Below are positions 33,596-43,988 of a DNA stretch of 64,000 bases, one piece after another. Under the pieces are notes generated by a model that was given only the letters and a program-made list of their open reading frames with translations, searched no databases and was not told the origin of the DNA. The translations under genes and the position numbers were made by a program. The DNA is taken from the NCBI RefSeq assembly GCF_000720765.1, contig NZ_JODC01000007.1:496001-560000 (forward strand). Direction: 5' to 3'. Each line of letters starts with the position of its first letter. The stretch's first letter is position 1. Origin of the DNA: Streptomyces sp. NRRL S-646. Its GTDB lineage: Bacteria; Actinomycetota; Actinomycetes; Streptomycetales; Streptomycetaceae.

Positions 33596-34230
33596 GGCAT
33601 CTCTCCGGTGATCGGGCCCAGGCACAGCGTGGCCGTCGGGCTCTGCAGCAGGGTGTGGACGAACAGGAGCTCCACGCCGTCGGGATCCTGCGCGGCGATC
33701 CGGTGCGGGGTCAGCGAGTCGAAGTGCGCGCTGTCGCCGGGGGCGAGCCGGTGCGTGGTGTCCCCAAGGCGCAGCCGCATCCGCCCCTTGAGGACGTACA
33801 GCCACTCCTCACCGGGGTGCACCCGCACGATGTCGCCCTGGGAGCCGTGCGGTACGTGGACGCGCAGGGCCTGCATGCCGCGGCCGGCCGCGCCGGCCTG
33901 CCAGTAGGTCCAGCCGCCGGCGGCGGTCGGTTCCATGTCGGCGGCGCGCACGACTGCGTCCCGTTCGGCGACCGTCTCGCCCAGAAGCTCCGAGACGGTC
34001 GTACCGTAGATACGGGCGAGGGCGAGCAGCACCGGCAGCGAAGGCTGGCGTTGCCCGGTCTCCAGCCGGGAGAGATGGGCGGCCGACAGTCCCGCGGTGC
34101 GCGCCGCGGCCTCCAGGGTGAGGGAAGCGCGGCGGCGCAGGGCGCGGAGCTGGGGTGCGACCACGGGCAGGATCTCGTCCGGCCCGGCCGACGCGTCCGC
34201 CGAGGCGGGCCCGGTCTCGGGAGAGCTCAT
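33592..34230 (-). CDS. XRE-family regulator with cupin domain
   Basis: The 212-residue protein has an N-terminal helix-turn-helix (RALRRRASLTLEAAARTAGLS, then AAHLSRLETGQRQPSLPVLLA) and a C-terminal cupin (VHPGEEWLYVLKGRMRLRLGD; LAPGDSAHFDSLTPHRI). It is a ligand-sensing repressor or activator. Its start is uncertain between ATG 34230, with GGAG close by, and ATG 34239. A tandem operator GGCAA-TTGCC-GGCAA lies 23-47 bp upstream of 34239. The coding region is coupled to the small membrane protein. Confidence 0.88.
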   Translation of the reverse strand: MSSPETGPASADASAGPDEILPVVAPQLRALRRRASLTLEAAARTAGLSAAHLSRLETGQRQPSLPVLLALARIYGTTVSELLGETVAERDAVVRAADMEPTAAGGWTYWQAGAAGRGMQALRVHVPHGSQGDIVRVHPGEEWLYVLKGRMRLRLGDTTHRLAPGDSAHFDSLTPHRIAAQDPDGVELLFVHTLLQSPTATLCLGPITGEMP

Positions 34231-34261
34231 GCTCTCCATTCAGCCAAAGCATTACCCCTGC

Positions 34262-34286
34262 GGCAAATTTCTTGCCTCAGAGGCAA
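34262..34286 (-). promoter_or_regulatory. Three-half-site operator of the XRE-cupin gene
   Basis: GGCAA, TTGCC and GGCAA half-sites start at 34262, 34272 and 34282, exactly 10 bp apart, so two overlapping palindromes are formed. The right one, TTGCCTCAGAGGCAA, is a perfect 15-bp palindrome with a single central base. Half-sites on one helix face suggest cooperative binding of two regulator dimers. Confidence 0.6.
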
Positions 34287-34293
34287 AAAGGCT

Positions 34294-34333
34294 GCCTCAC
34301 GTGCGCGCTGTCGCGCCTCACGTGCGCGCTGTC
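34294..34333. repeat. Direct repeat of 19 bp
   Basis: GCCTCACGTGCGCGCTGTC occurs twice with a 21-bp period; the second copy reaches the TGA stop of the HEAT-like gene. Both copies contain CACGTG. Confidence 0.75.
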
Positions 34334-37300
34334 ACTCCGACGCCGTCACCGTCTGATGTGCCTGGTGCCGTACATCGGGGTCCTGATGTGTGCGCAGCTG
34401 CCGCAGCAGCGTCCGCCACTCCTTCGGCCAGCCGAGGGCGCCGGCCGTCCCGACCACCAGCTGCACCGCGAGCAGACCGGTGACGGTGCCACCGTCTCCG
34501 GCGAGCCGCTCGGCCGCCGCCAGCAGAGCCGCGACGCGCTCCGGCTGCGCCCGGTGCGCCCCGCCCGTCGACAGGCGCCCCGCAACCTGGAGGGCGACCG
34601 CTCTTCCGGCGCCCTCCAGCGCCTGCGCCAGATCCAGCAGCCGCCCGAGCAGCCGGTCCGGCTCCTCGGTCCGTTCGACCAACCGCCCCAGCAGCGCGGC
34701 GCGTTCGGCCACCAACAGCGGTTCCGGCGCCAGCAGTGCGGCGATCGTCGCCAGCCCCTCGGGCCGCCCGGCCACGTTGAAGGACGGTGACACCAGGGTC
34801 CGCAGCCGTTGCAGCGCCGGCAGGTCCCGGTCCGCCAGCGCCTCGCCCCCTCCTTCGGGCGTGTGCATCGCGGCCAGGAGGCCGGTCACCGCACCGTGGA
34901 AGGCGCTGCCGGCCTCCGTGCCGCCCACCGGGTGCGGGAGGTCGGAGAACGCCAGGTCGCGCAGCACCCAGGTCGCGTACTGCCAGTGCGCGCGGCTGCC
35001 GAGGTCGGACACGGTGCCGGAGATCCGGCCGGCCAGCCCGGGCGCGTACCGGGCCCAGGGGGCCAGCCCCTGCAGGAAGCCGTATCCGGTGAAGCCCTCG
35101 CACGAGGCCAGCCCGGCGTCGTAGACCGCGTCGACCACCGCCGCGTATCTGGCGCGGTGCGCCTCGGCCAGTTCCCACGGCCTCACCTCCACGACGGCCT
35201 GGAGCACGCCCGGGGAGTCGTCCTGTGCGGCGGTGTCGAGCAGGCTCCAGGCCTCCGGTACGCCCAGCAGCGGCGGCAGCGTACGGATCACGACGGACCG
35301 TACATCGGGGTGCGAGTCGGGGGCGAAGCCGCCGGCCAACAGCGCCACCGCCTGCCTCGGCGGCAGGAACCGGGCCGCGAGGCGTACGGCCTCCTTGCGG
35401 GAGGTCACCTTCACGGGCCGCTCCCCGTTCAGCAACGCGCCGAGCGCCGAGGCGAGTTCGGAGGGGCTGCTGAAGCAGGCGGCGCGCGTCGCCGCGTACA
35501 CGGCGACGCGGGCCCGGTCGCCGCCCGCCTCCTCCAGGAGCACCGGCAGCGCGTCCTGCGGGCGGTCGGTCCAGGGCAGCGCGGCGAGCGCGGCCTCGGC
35601 GACGACCACCTCCTCGTCGTCCCGGTGCCGCGTCGCCAGAGCCCAACCCAGCTCCGGCACCGGCGCGACGGCGCGGATCGCGGCGGCCCGGTCGTCCAGC
35701 GGCAGCGAGCGGTCCGCCGCCACCTGCTCGGCGAGGTGTGCCGCCGCCCGCTGCTGGCGGGGCAGCCAGCGGTCGGCGGAACTGAGGTCCGGCAGCGGCC
35801 GGGCGGCGCCGGGGACCAGGAAACGCCCGTACGGCGGGGTGTCGGCCAGCAGCGTGTCCAGCAGGTCCGTCCGGCTGCGGGACAGCACGCGGCGCACCGG
35901 CGCGAGGACGACGGCGGACGGCTCCTGCCCGACGATCACCGCCGCGCGTTCCTGACGGGTGGCCGGGGCGGCCAGCCACAGCTTCGCTGCCACCTCGAAC
36001 GTCATGTCGTCGCCGCGCTCCAGCGCCGTGGCCAGCATGTCCTGGAGCGCGGGCATCCGCCGGGCCCGCGGACCGAACGCGGCGGCCAGGCCGAGCAGCA
36101 GCCGGAAGTCGGATCTGGCCGCCGCGGCTTCCAGCCAGGGGCGCAGCGCCTCGAACACTTCGTGTTCCTGGCCGCGCCGCAGGACCCGGTGCAGCGGCCC
36201 GAAGTCCGGTACGCCGACCCGGCCCGTCATCCGCTCCAGGGTGTTCAACGCCCAGGTCCGCAGGGCCGTTTCACCGTCCCTGGCGTGCTCGACCAGCACG
36301 CGCTCGGCGAGGGTGCGCAGCGACGTCAGACTCGCGGCCGAGCAGTCCCGGGCTTCGAGGGCGTCGACGGCGATGCGGTCCAGCGGCTCGGCGTCCTCGG
36401 GGGCGAACAGCCGCGGGTGCACCTCGGCGAGTGCCTCCAACGCGGCGGCGCGGACGGGGTCCTGGTCGTTGCGCAGGCGGGCAGCCGTGCCGAGCACCTC
36501 GGTGACGGACTCCCGGCCGCCGTCCCGTGCTGCGCAGGCCACCAGCAGCGGCCAGGCGGCGGCGCGGTCGTCCGCGTCGGACCGCCGGATCGCGGCGAGC
36601 AGCGCGGAGCGGGCCTCGTCGTACGGACCGTGAGCGAGCGTGTCGAGGTCGTCCCACCAGTCGCTCCGGTCGCCGAAGTCGGCCGCCGCGCGCCGCACCG
36701 TCGCCCAGCGACGTTCGCGCGGCAGCAGGTCCAGTACGGCCAGCGCCGGGTCCCAGCCGGTCCCGTCGGCGGTCACCGCGTCGAGGAAAGCCGCCCGCCT
36801 GCCCGGGGCCATGGCCTTCAGCAGCGCGGCGAAGTGACGGTCGCGGTGCAGCCAGTGGCGGCCCAGCAGCGGCAACGACTGCGGCTCGGCCCGCGCCAGC
36901 CGACGCAGCACACCGGGCGGCGGGGTGGCCGGGTTGCGCGGGGTGTGGCGGTCGGGGGAGATGATCCAGCGCACTACACGCTCGGCCTCGGCGTCGACCA
37001 GCGCGCCGAGGGCTCCGAAGAGACCGGGCGGCATGCCGGGCGGCCCGTACCGCTCCAGCAGTGCCAGGACAGCCGAGGGACGGTGCGGGGTGAGGGCCGC
37101 GACCGTCGTGGCGTTCAGGCGCCACCAGTCCTCCCGCTCCCGTCCGTCGGAGCGCTCGGACAGGGCGCGTTCGGCGTGGTCCAGGACGGGCCCGGGGTGG
37201 CGCCGGGCAAGCCGGGTCCAGCCGTCGACGGCGTGCGCGAGCCGCGGCAGTTCCTGGGCGACGAACGGGGTGGAGCAGGCGGCCAGCAGCCGGGCGGCCT

Positions 37301-37718
37301 CGGCCTCGCCCCACTCCGAGCCGAGCCGGGCCACCAGCCGCTCGGCGAGCGCCGTACGGCCACCGGAGGCGAGAAGGCGGGCCAGCCGCCGGCGCAGTGC
37401 GGCCGATGCGTTGTCATATGCCGCCTCGACCGCCTCGTCCGGCACGGGCAGGATCCGGGCGCCGCGCTGCGCGTAACCGGCGACGACCGTGTCGGGGTCG
37501 GCGAGCCGCTCGGCGAGGAAGCCGGCGTCCCGGCCGACGAGGGCGGCCAGCGCGGCGAGGCGCCGCTCGTAGGGGCCGCGCGCGTCGAGGTCGGTGAGCA
37601 GAGGAGCGAGTCGGCCTTCCGCGACGAGCCGGCGTGCGGTCGTGGCGGTGAGGGCGAGGCGGGCCGGGAACGGCAGTGGTTCAAGTGCGGAGAGCAGTTG
37701 CTCCGCGGTGGTCGGCAT
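34332..37718 (-). CDS. Large HEAT-repeat-like protein
   Basis: The 1,128-residue protein is almost wholly alpha-helical with repeated L-x-x-L-L and A-x-x-x-L patterns of about 35-40 residues, typical of HEAT/ARM solenoids. Examples are AALEALAEVHPRLF, ALNTLERMTGRVG, and VVIRTLPPLLGVPEAWSLL. No enzyme motif, signal peptide or membrane segment was seen. Such solenoids serve as protein scaffolds; partners are unknown. The ATG at 37718 is preferred to a GTG 6 codons earlier. It lies downstream of the hopanoid operon, separated by a hairpin, and may form its own transcript. Confidence 0.8.
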   Translation of the reverse strand: MPTTAEQLLSALEPLPFPARLALTATTARRLVAEGRLAPLLTDLDARGPYERRLAALAALVGRDAGFLAERLADPDTVVAGYAQRGARILPVPDEAVEAAYDNASAALRRRLARLLASGGRTALAERLVARLGSEWGEAEAARLLAACSTPFVAQELPRLAHAVDGWTRLARRHPGPVLDHAERALSERSDGREREDWWRLNATTVAALTPHRPSAVLALLERYGPPGMPPGLFGALGALVDAEAERVVRWIISPDRHTPRNPATPPPGVLRRLARAEPQSLPLLGRHWLHRDRHFAALLKAMAPGRRAAFLDAVTADGTGWDPALAVLDLLPRERRWATVRRAAADFGDRSDWWDDLDTLAHGPYDEARSALLAAIRRSDADDRAAAWPLLVACAARDGGRESVTEVLGTAARLRNDQDPVRAAALEALAEVHPRLFAPEDAEPLDRIAVDALEARDCSAASLTSLRTLAERVLVEHARDGETALRTWALNTLERMTGRVGVPDFGPLHRVLRRGQEHEVFEALRPWLEAAAARSDFRLLLGLAAAFGPRARRMPALQDMLATALERGDDMTFEVAAKLWLAAPATRQERAAVIVGQEPSAVVLAPVRRVLSRSRTDLLDTLLADTPPYGRFLVPGAARPLPDLSSADRWLPRQQRAAAHLAEQVAADRSLPLDDRAAAIRAVAPVPELGWALATRHRDDEEVVVAEAALAALPWTDRPQDALPVLLEEAGGDRARVAVYAATRAACFSSPSELASALGALLNGERPVKVTSRKEAVRLAARFLPPRQAVALLAGGFAPDSHPDVRSVVIRTLPPLLGVPEAWSLLDTAAQDDSPGVLQAVVEVRPWELAEAHRARYAAVVDAVYDAGLASCEGFTGYGFLQGLAPWARYAPGLAGRISGTVSDLGSRAHWQYATWVLRDLAFSDLPHPVGGTEAGSAFHGAVTGLLAAMHTPEGGGEALADRDLPALQRLRTLVSPSFNVAGRPEGLATIAALLAPEPLLVAERAALLGRLVERTEEPDRLLGRLLDLAQALEGAGRAVALQVAGRLSTGGAHRAQPERVAALLAAAERLAGDGGTVTGLLAVQLVVGTAGALGWPKEWRTLLRQLRTHQDPDVRHQAHQTVTASE

Positions 37719-37773
37719 CCGGCGATTGTGCCCCACGGTGATCGTTCATGCGATCGATTATTCGAGTGGGGAG

Positions 37774-37810
37774 CCTGCAGGCCGGGGCCGGTGGAGCCCC
37801 GTCCTGCAGG
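37774..37810 (-). terminator. Terminator of the hopanoid operon
   Basis: CCTGCAGG and GGGGC pair with GCCCC and CCTGCAGG in an imperfect stem (one 2-nt internal mismatch), closing a 7-nt loop, 5 bp after the aminotransferase stop. It probably ends the hopanoid transcript before the HEAT-like gene. Confidence 0.65.
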
Positions 37811-37815
37811 GCGGC

Positions 37816-39201
37816 CTACCGGTTGGCGACCGCCTGCTTCACCAGCGTCTTGCCGAAGTCCCACATGAGGCCGCCGCCGCTGTGCGCGTCGTCCATGACG
37901 TCGGTGAAGGCGTCGATGAACCGGTCGACGTCCTGCTCCCCGATGGTCAGCGGCGGGATCAGCTTGATCACCTCCAGATGGTCGCCGGAGACCTGGGTGA
38001 GGATCCGGTGCCGCTCCAGGAGCGGCACCACGACCATCTGCGCGAACAGGCCCTTCCGCGCGGCCTGCAGCATCGTCCAACGGCTGCGCAGCTTCAGCGA
38101 CTTGGGCCTGCCGAACTCGATGCCGATCATCAGGCCGCGGCCGCGTACGTCGGCGAGCAGCTCGTACTTGTCGATCAGCGCCGCCAGCCGGGACTTCAAC
38201 TGCTCGCCCACGACACGGGCATGGGCGACGATCTGCTCGTTCTCCATGACGGACAGCACGGCGAGGCCCGCCGTCATGGCCTGGGCGTTGGACCCGAAGC
38301 TCGCCGAGTGGACCAGCACCCGGTCCATCGACGAGTAGACCTTCTTGAAGATCCAGTCCTTGCCGAGGGTGGCGCCGACGGGCACATAACCGCCGGAGAG
38401 CGCCTTGGCCACGCACACCAGGTCCGGCTCGACGTCCTCCTCGTGCTGGTAGGCGTAGAAGTCGCCGGTCCTGCCCAGGCCCGTCTGCACCTCGTCGGCG
38501 ATGAGCAGCGCCTTGTGCTTGCGCAGCAGGTCCTGCGCGGCGCGCAGATAGCCGGGCGGCGCCTCGTGCACGCCCTTGCCCTGGATCGGTTCCACGATCA
38601 GGGCGGCGACGTCGCCCTTCTTCAACTCCCGTGCCAGGGCGTCGAGATCGCCGAGCGGTACGGCCGTGTCGGGCAGCAGCGGGGCGAAGCCGTCGCGGAA
38701 GCCGTCCTCGCCGTTGACCGACAGCGACCCGGTGGTCAGGCCGTGGAAGGCGTGGTCGCAGTACAGGATCCGCGGCTTCCCGGTGACGTACCGGGCGAAC
38801 TTCAGCGCGGTCTCCACCGCCTCCGTACCGCTGTTGCCGAAGAACACGCGGTCCAGGTGCGGGCTGTGCGTGAGCAGTTTCTCCGCCAGCAGTCCGGGCA
38901 GCGGCTGGCAGTCGAAGCGGGTGAGGTCGGCGAGAGAGGCGTCGAGGACGTCGTGCAGTGCCTTGCGGACGACGGGGTGGTGGCGGCCCAGGCCCATCAC
39001 CCCGAACCCGGCGAGCATGTCCAGGTAGTCGTTGCCGTCCGCGTCCCAGAAGTGGGCGCCCTCGGCGCGCTCGTAGACCTTGTCGAAGCCGATGGTGTGC
39101 AGCATGCGCGGGAGCTGGTGGTTCAGGTACTTCCCGTGCAGCTCGTAGCGCTCGGCTCCGCGCTCGGCCAGGAGTGCGCCGAGGTCGAACTCCTTGGTCA
39201 T
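37816..39201 (-). CDS. hpnO: Class III aminotransferase of hopanoid side-chain synthesis (HpnO-like)
   Basis: The 461-residue fold-type I PLP enzyme shows [64 protein letters not shown] and [15 protein letters not shown] with the Schiff-base lysine (about residue 267). Position in the hopanoid operon, following dxs with an ATGA overlap, indicates that it aminates the ribosylhopane-derived side chain to give aminobacteriohopanetriol, as proposed for HpnO. Sequence alone would equally allow other omega-amino acid substrates. It is the last gene of the operon. Confidence 0.85.
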   Translation of the reverse strand: MTKEFDLGALLAERGAERYELHGKYLNHQLPRMLHTIGFDKVYERAEGAHFWDADGNDYLDMLAGFGVMGLGRHHPVVRKALHDVLDASLADLTRFDCQPLPGLLAEKLLTHSPHLDRVFFGNSGTEAVETALKFARYVTGKPRILYCDHAFHGLTTGSLSVNGEDGFRDGFAPLLPDTAVPLGDLDALARELKKGDVAALIVEPIQGKGVHEAPPGYLRAAQDLLRKHKALLIADEVQTGLGRTGDFYAYQHEEDVEPDLVCVAKALSGGYVPVGATLGKDWIFKKVYSSMDRVLVHSASFGSNAQAMTAGLAVLSVMENEQIVAHARVVGEQLKSRLAALIDKYELLADVRGRGLMIGIEFGRPKSLKLRSRWTMLQAARKGLFAQMVVVPLLERHRILTQVSGDHLEVIKLIPPLTIGEQDVDRFIDAFTDVMDDAHSGGGLMWDFGKTLVKQAVANR

Positions 39202-41132
39202 TCAGCCTTCTCCTTGACTGTGCCGTCCAGCTGTTCCTTGACGGCCAGGGTGTCCTCGGCCTCCTTGACGGCGAGGCTCGCGCTGATCCGTCCGGCCACC
39301 TCGACCGGAGTGAGGCCGATGTCGGCGAGCAGCTCCCCGCGCTTGGCGTGCGCGAGGAACTGCTCCGGGATGCCGAAGCGTCGTACGGGGACGTCGACGT
39401 CGGCATCACCGAGCGCCAGCGCGACCGCGGCTCCCACCCCGCTCGCACGGCTGTTGTCCTCGACCACGGCCACCAGCCGGTGTTCGGCGGCGAGGCCCGG
39501 GAGCGACGGGTCGACGGGCTTGACCCAGCGCGGGTCGACGACGGTGCATGAGATGCCGCGCGCCTCCAGCAGCTCGGCGGCCTGCAGGCACACGGGCGCC
39601 ATCACGCCGACGGCGACCAGCAGCACATCGGGGGTGTCCGGGCCGCGGTGCAAAACGTCGAGGCCGCCCACCCGGTCGATCGCCGGGATCTGCGGGCCGA
39701 CCGACTCCTTCGGGAAGCGGACCAGCGTCGGCGCGTCGTCGACGGCGACGGCCTCGCGCAGCTGCGCCCGCAGCTGGTCGGCGTCGCGCGGCGCGGCGAT
39801 CCTGAGCCCCGGCACGACCTGGAGGATCGACATGTCCCACATGCCGTTGTGGGACGGCCCGTCGACGCCGGTGACGCCGGCCCGGTCCAGCACGAACGTC
39901 ACCCCGCAGCGGTGCAGCGCCACGTCCATCAGCAGCTGGTCGAAGGCACGGTTGAGGAAGGTGGCGTAGACGGCGACCACCGGGTGCAGCCCGCCGGTCG
40001 CCAGACCGGCCGCGGACACGGCCGCATGCTGCTCGGCGATGCCGACGTCCCACACGCGGTCCGGGAAGCGGGCGGCGAACTTGCCGAGCCCCACCGGGTG
40101 CAGCATGGCCGCAGTGATCGCCACGACGTCCTCCCGCTCCTCCCCGATCGCGACGATCTCGTCCCCGAACACCGAGGTCCAGGAAGGCCCGTTGGAGGGG
40201 GCGAGAGGCTCACAGGTGAGCGGATCCATCACGCCGACGGTGTGGAAGTGGTCCTCCTCGTGGGCGATCGCGGGCTCGTAGCCGCGGCCCTTCTCCGTCA
40301 GGCAGTGGACGAGGACCGGTCCGTGGAAGCGCTTGGCGCGCCGCAGCGCCGACTCGACGGCCCCGATGTCGTGTCCGTCGATCGGGCCCACGTACTTCAG
40401 GCCCAGGTCCTCGAACATGCCCTGCGGGGCGAAGGCGTCCTTGAAGCCCTTCTTCGCGCCGTGCAGGGACTCGTAGATGGTGTTGCCGACGACCGGCGTG
40501 CGCAGCAGCACGTCCTTGCCCCAGGCGAGCACCTTCTCGTAGCTGTCGGTGGTGCGCAGGGTGGCCAGGTGGTTGGCGAGCCCCCCGATGGTCGGCGCAT
40601 ACGAACGCTCGTTGTCGTTGACGACGATGATCAGCGGGCGGTCCTTGGCGGCCGCGATGTTGTTCAGCGCCTCCCAGGCCATGCCACCGGTCAGCGCGCC
40701 GTCGCCGATGACCGCGACGACGTGTCCCTTCTCGCCCTGCACCTGGCGGGCCTTGGCGAGTCCGTCGGCCCAGCCGAGCGCCGTGGAGGCGTGGCTGTTC
40801 TCGACGATGTCGTGCTCGGACTCCTCGCGCGAGGGATAGCCGGACAGGCCGCCCTTTCCGCGCAGCTTGGAGAAGTCCTTACGGCCCGTCAGGATCTTGT
40901 GCACATAGCTCTGATGGCCGGTGTCCCACACGATGCGGTCGACGGGTGACTCGAAGACCCGGTGGAGCGCGATGGAGAGTTCCACCACCCCCAGGTTGGG
41001 CCCGAGGTGTCCGCCGGTCCTGGCCACCGCGTGCACCAGGAACTCCCTGATTTCTTCGGACAGTTCGCGAAGCTCCGTCTCGGACAGCGCCTTCAGGTCG
41101 CGTGGTCCCCGGATGTTCTCCAGAATGGTCAC
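39198..41132 (-). CDS. dxs: 1-Deoxy-D-xylulose-5-phosphate synthase
   Basis: The 644-residue TPP enzyme condenses pyruvate and glyceraldehyde-3-phosphate, the first step of the MEP isoprenoid route. Motifs: [15 protein letters not shown] near residue 70, TPP/metal motif [17 protein letters not shown] at about 150, [18 protein letters not shown], and in the second half [21 protein letters not shown] plus [15 protein letters not shown]. It starts with GTG. Location inside the hopanoid operon suggests a dedicated precursor supply; whether another dxs exists elsewhere cannot be seen here. It overlaps the aminotransferase gene by 4 bp. Confidence 0.95.
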   Translation of the reverse strand: MTILENIRGPRDLKALSETELRELSEEIREFLVHAVARTGGHLGPNLGVVELSIALHRVFESPVDRIVWDTGHQSYVHKILTGRKDFSKLRGKGGLSGYPSREESEHDIVENSHASTALGWADGLAKARQVQGEKGHVVAVIGDGALTGGMAWEALNNIAAAKDRPLIIVVNDNERSYAPTIGGLANHLATLRTTDSYEKVLAWGKDVLLRTPVVGNTIYESLHGAKKGFKDAFAPQGMFEDLGLKYVGPIDGHDIGAVESALRRAKRFHGPVLVHCLTEKGRGYEPAIAHEEDHFHTVGVMDPLTCEPLAPSNGPSWTSVFGDEIVAIGEEREDVVAITAAMLHPVGLGKFAARFPDRVWDVGIAEQHAAVSAAGLATGGLHPVVAVYATFLNRAFDQLLMDVALHRCGVTFVLDRAGVTGVDGPSHNGMWDMSILQVVPGLRIAAPRDADQLRAQLREAVAVDDAPTLVRFPKESVGPQIPAIDRVGGLDVLHRGPDTPDVLLVAVGVMAPVCLQAAELLEARGISCTVVDPRWVKPVDPSLPGLAAEHRLVAVVEDNSRASGVGAAVALALGDADVDVPVRRFGIPEQFLAHAKRGELLADIGLTPVEVAGRISASLAVKEAEDTLAVKEQLDGTVKEKAE

Positions 41133-41159
41133 GCTCGGGCCCCCTTCGGTCCGTGCTGT

Positions 41160-42314
41160 TCAACTCACGGTGACGGCCGGCTCCCCCGACGCGCCGTCCT
41201 GTTCCATCTGTTCGGCGATCTTCATCGCCTCCTCGATGAGGGTCTCCACGATCTTCGACTCGGGTACGGTCTTGATGACCTCGCCCTTGACGAAGATCTG
41301 CCCCTTGCCGTTGCCGGAGGCGACCCCCAGGTCCGCCTCCCGCGCCTCACCCGGGCCGTTGACCACACAACCCATCACGGCCACCCGCAACGGGACTTCC
41401 ATGCCGGTGAGGCCCGCCGTGACCTCGTCGGCCAGCTTGTAGACGTCGACCTGCGCGCGGCCGCAGGACGGGCAGGAGACGATCTCAAGGCGCCGCTGCT
41501 TGAGGTTCAGGGACTCCAGGATCTGCAGGCCGACCTTGACCTCCTCGGCGGGCGGGGCACTGAGCGAGACCCTGATGGTGTCGCCGATGCCCTGCGAGAG
41601 CAGCGCGCCGAAGGCGACCGCCGACTTGATCGTGCCCTGGAAGGCGGGCCCGGCCTCGGTCACGCCGAGGTGGAGCGGGTAGTCGCACTGCGCGGCGAGC
41701 TGCTTGTACGCCTCGATCATCACGACCGGGTCGTTGTGCTTGACCGAGATCTTGATGTCCCGGAAGCCGTGTTCCTCGAAGAGCGAGGCCTCCCACAGGG
41801 CGCTCTCGACGAGCGCCTCCGGAGTCGCCCTGCCGTACTTCTGCAGCAGCCGCCTGTCCAGCGACCCGGCGTTGACGCCGATCCTGATCGGCGTGCCGTG
41901 GTCCTTCGCGGCCCGCGCGATCTCCTTGACCTTGTCGTCGAACTGCTTGATGTTGCCCGGGTTCACCCGCACCGCGGCGCACCCGGCCTCGATCGCCGCG
42001 AACACGTACTTCGGCTGGAAGTGGATGTCCGCGATCACCGGGATCTGCGACTTGCGGGCGATGGTCGCGAGGGCGTCCGCGTCGTCCTGCGTGGGACAGG
42101 CGACCCGCACGATCTGGCAGCCGGACGCGGTGAGTTCCGCGATCTGCTGCAGGGTGGCGCCGATGTCCGAGGTACGGGTCGTCGTCATCGACTGCACCGA
42201 CACCGGGGCCCCGCCCCCGACCGCCACCGGCCCGACATGGATCTGCCGCGACACGCGCCGCTCGGCGATCGGCCGGGCCGGTACCTCGGGGACGCCCAAG
42301 GAGATGGCGGTCAT
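41160..42314 (-). CDS. ispG: 4-Hydroxy-3-methylbut-2-enyl diphosphate synthase (flavodoxin/ferredoxin)
   Basis: The 384-residue protein carries the IspG barrel ([21 protein letters not shown] near residue 32; [19 protein letters not shown]) and the [4Fe-4S] ligands in [12 protein letters not shown] and [10 protein letters not shown] near the C-terminus. It reduces cyclic methylerythritol diphosphate to HMBPP in the MEP pathway. It sits between hpnH (4 bp away) and dxs (27 bp). Together these supply extra isoprenoid precursor for hopanoids. Confidence 0.95.
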   Translation of the reverse strand: MTAISLGVPEVPARPIAERRVSRQIHVGPVAVGGGAPVSVQSMTTTRTSDIGATLQQIAELTASGCQIVRVACPTQDDADALATIARKSQIPVIADIHFQPKYVFAAIEAGCAAVRVNPGNIKQFDDKVKEIARAAKDHGTPIRIGVNAGSLDRRLLQKYGRATPEALVESALWEASLFEEHGFRDIKISVKHNDPVVMIEAYKQLAAQCDYPLHLGVTEAGPAFQGTIKSAVAFGALLSQGIGDTIRVSLSAPPAEEVKVGLQILESLNLKQRRLEIVSCPSCGRAQVDVYKLADEVTAGLTGMEVPLRVAVMGCVVNGPGEAREADLGVASGNGKGQIFVKGEVIKTVPESKIVETLIEEAMKIAEQMEQDGASGEPAVTVS

Positions 42315-42318
42315 CGTG

Positions 42319-43341
42319 TCACTCCCGGTTTCCGGAGACCGTCTCGCGCATCGCGCGCAGGGACTCCTTCAGGGATCCCATGGTGGCGAGGACGGCGGTG
42401 GGCTCGTAGCCGCAGTGCGCCATGCAGTTGGCGCAGCGCGGGTCCTTGCCGCGGCCGTACTTGTCCCAGTCGGTCTCCTCGATGAGTTCGCGGTACGTCG
42501 GCACGTACCCGTCGCTCATCAGATAGCAGGGGCGCTGCCAGCCGAAGAGCGAGTAGTTCGGGATCGCCCAGGCGGTGCACGGGAAGTCGACCTTGCCCTC
42601 GAGGAAGTCGAGGAACAGGGGCGAGTGGTTCAGCCGCCACTTCCTGCGGTTGCCGCCCGCGAAGGCCTTCTTGAACAGTTCGCGGGTCTGCTCCACGCCC
42701 AGGAAGTGCTCCTGGTCGGGGGCCTTCTCGTAGGCGTAGGCGGGCGAGATCATCATCTCGTCGACCTTGAGGTCGTCGTTGAGGAAGTTGAGCACCTCGA
42801 TGATGGTCTGCGGGGTGTCCGTGTTGAAGAAGGTCGAGTTGGTGGTGACCCGGAAGCCGCGCCGCTTGGCCTCCTTGATCGCCTCCACGGCCTCGTCGAA
42901 CACACCCTCCTTCGCCACCGACTCGTCGTGCCGCTCGCGCAGCCCGTCGATGTGCACGGCGAAGGCGAAATAGGGAGACGGCTTGAACTTGTCCATCTTC
43001 TTGCGCAGCAACATCGCGTTGGTGCAGAGGAAGACGTACTTCTTCCTCGCCACCAGCTGCCGCACGATCTCATCGATCTGAGGGTGCATCAGGGGCTCGC
43101 CGCCCGCGATGGACACCATGGGGGCACCGGATTCAAGGACCGCCCCGACGGCCTGCGCGACCGGCATGCGCTGCTTGAGCACACCCGCCGGATGCTGGAT
43201 CTTGCCGCAGCCCTCGCACTTCAGATTGCACGCGAAGAGCGGTTCCAGCTCCACGATCAGCGGAAACTTGTCCCGCTTGCGGAGCTTCTGTTCAGCCAAG
43301 TACGTAGCGACCTTGATGGACTGACGCAGCGGCATGGCCAT
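42319..43341 (-). CDS. hpnH: Adenosylhopane synthase HpnH (radical SAM)
   Basis: The 340-residue radical SAM enzyme has the [4Fe-4S] motif CNLKCEGC in [13 protein letters not shown] at about residue 41, [27 protein letters not shown] and later [14 protein letters not shown]. It joins a 5'-deoxyadenosyl radical to diploptene, giving adenosylhopane. The ATG at 43341 is chosen because GGAGG lies 8 nt upstream; an in-frame extension to 43380 lacks family similarity. It starts 5 bp after hpnG ends. Confidence 0.93.
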   Translation of the reverse strand: MAMPLRQSIKVATYLAEQKLRKRDKFPLIVELEPLFACNLKCEGCGKIQHPAGVLKQRMPVAQAVGAVLESGAPMVSIAGGEPLMHPQIDEIVRQLVARKKYVFLCTNAMLLRKKMDKFKPSPYFAFAVHIDGLRERHDESVAKEGVFDEAVEAIKEAKRRGFRVTTNSTFFNTDTPQTIIEVLNFLNDDLKVDEMMISPAYAYEKAPDQEHFLGVEQTRELFKKAFAGGNRRKWRLNHSPLFLDFLEGKVDFPCTAWAIPNYSLFGWQRPCYLMSDGYVPTYRELIEETDWDKYGRGKDPRCANCMAHCGYEPTAVLATMGSLKESLRAMRETVSGNRE

Positions 43342-43346
43342 CTGGC

Positions 43347-43988
43347 TCACCTCCTGGGGAGCAGCAAGGAACGGTGCCATTCAAAGAAAGCTGGAAGTAC
43401 GGCACGAAGGACACGGAAAGCTGATATTCCACCGCGGACCGTGCCGATTCGAACAAGTTCATGTTCAGGAGCGTCCACGACCACCCGCACGGCCGCAACC
43501 GGGCGCGCGCCGGTGCGCACGGCGCTCAGAAGCGTCGCCGCGGACTCCATGTCGACCGCGATCGCGCCGGTCGCGAGCAGATCCGACCGCTCGTGACCAC
43601 GTACGACATGATCGGAGCCGGTGACGGGGCCGGTGTGGACGGTGCGCCCGGGCACCGCGCGCCCGAGCTCCTTGACGAGCAGGTCGGTCCCCACGCACGG
43701 AACGGTTCCGTCCGGATCCCGGGTCTCCTCGGCGACGACCAGGTCCCCGGGGTGCATACCGGGGGCGAGCCCCGCACAGAAGCCGGTGGCCAGCACGGCC
43801 GCCCCGCTCCAGTCCGGGTCCGCGAGCATCCGGGTGACGGAGCGCTCGGCCGCCCTGGGCCCCATGCCTGTACGGAGCAGGGTGACGGGCCCGCCGGCCC
43901 CGCCCCGGTCCCCGGCGCGCAGGGCGAGGTGCTCGATGCCGAGCGCGCAGGCGATCAGCAGCGGGGCCGGGGCGGGCTGGGTGCTCAT
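43347..43988 (-). CDS. hpnG: Adenosylhopane nucleosidase HpnG
   Basis: The 213-residue protein belongs to the MTA/SAH nucleosidase-phosphorylase fold: LLIACALGIEHLALRAG, then VTLLRTGMGPRAAERSVTRML, GFCAGLAPGMHPGDLVVAEET and AVDMESAATLLSAV with the Glu that binds ribose. HpnG removes adenine from adenosylhopane, yielding ribosylhopane (or phosphoribohopane). Its ATG shares one base with the shc stop (TGATG). The methylthioadenosine-type loop is kept. Confidence 0.9.
   Translation of the reverse strand: MSTQPAPAPLLIACALGIEHLALRAGDRGGAGGPVTLLRTGMGPRAAERSVTRMLADPDWSGAAVLATGFCAGLAPGMHPGDLVVAEETRDPDGTVPCVGTDLLVKELGRAVPGRTVHTGPVTGSDHVVRGHERSDLLATGAIAVDMESAATLLSAVRTGARPVAAVRVVVDAPEHELVRIGTVRGGISAFRVLRAVLPAFFEWHRSLLLPRR

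Noticed and set aside
34809..37868. A 1,019-codon open frame on the plus strand
   Set aside because: It mirrors the HEAT-like gene; the protein is Arg/Gly/Pro-rich with no family pattern, as expected for a frame opposite a high-GC gene.
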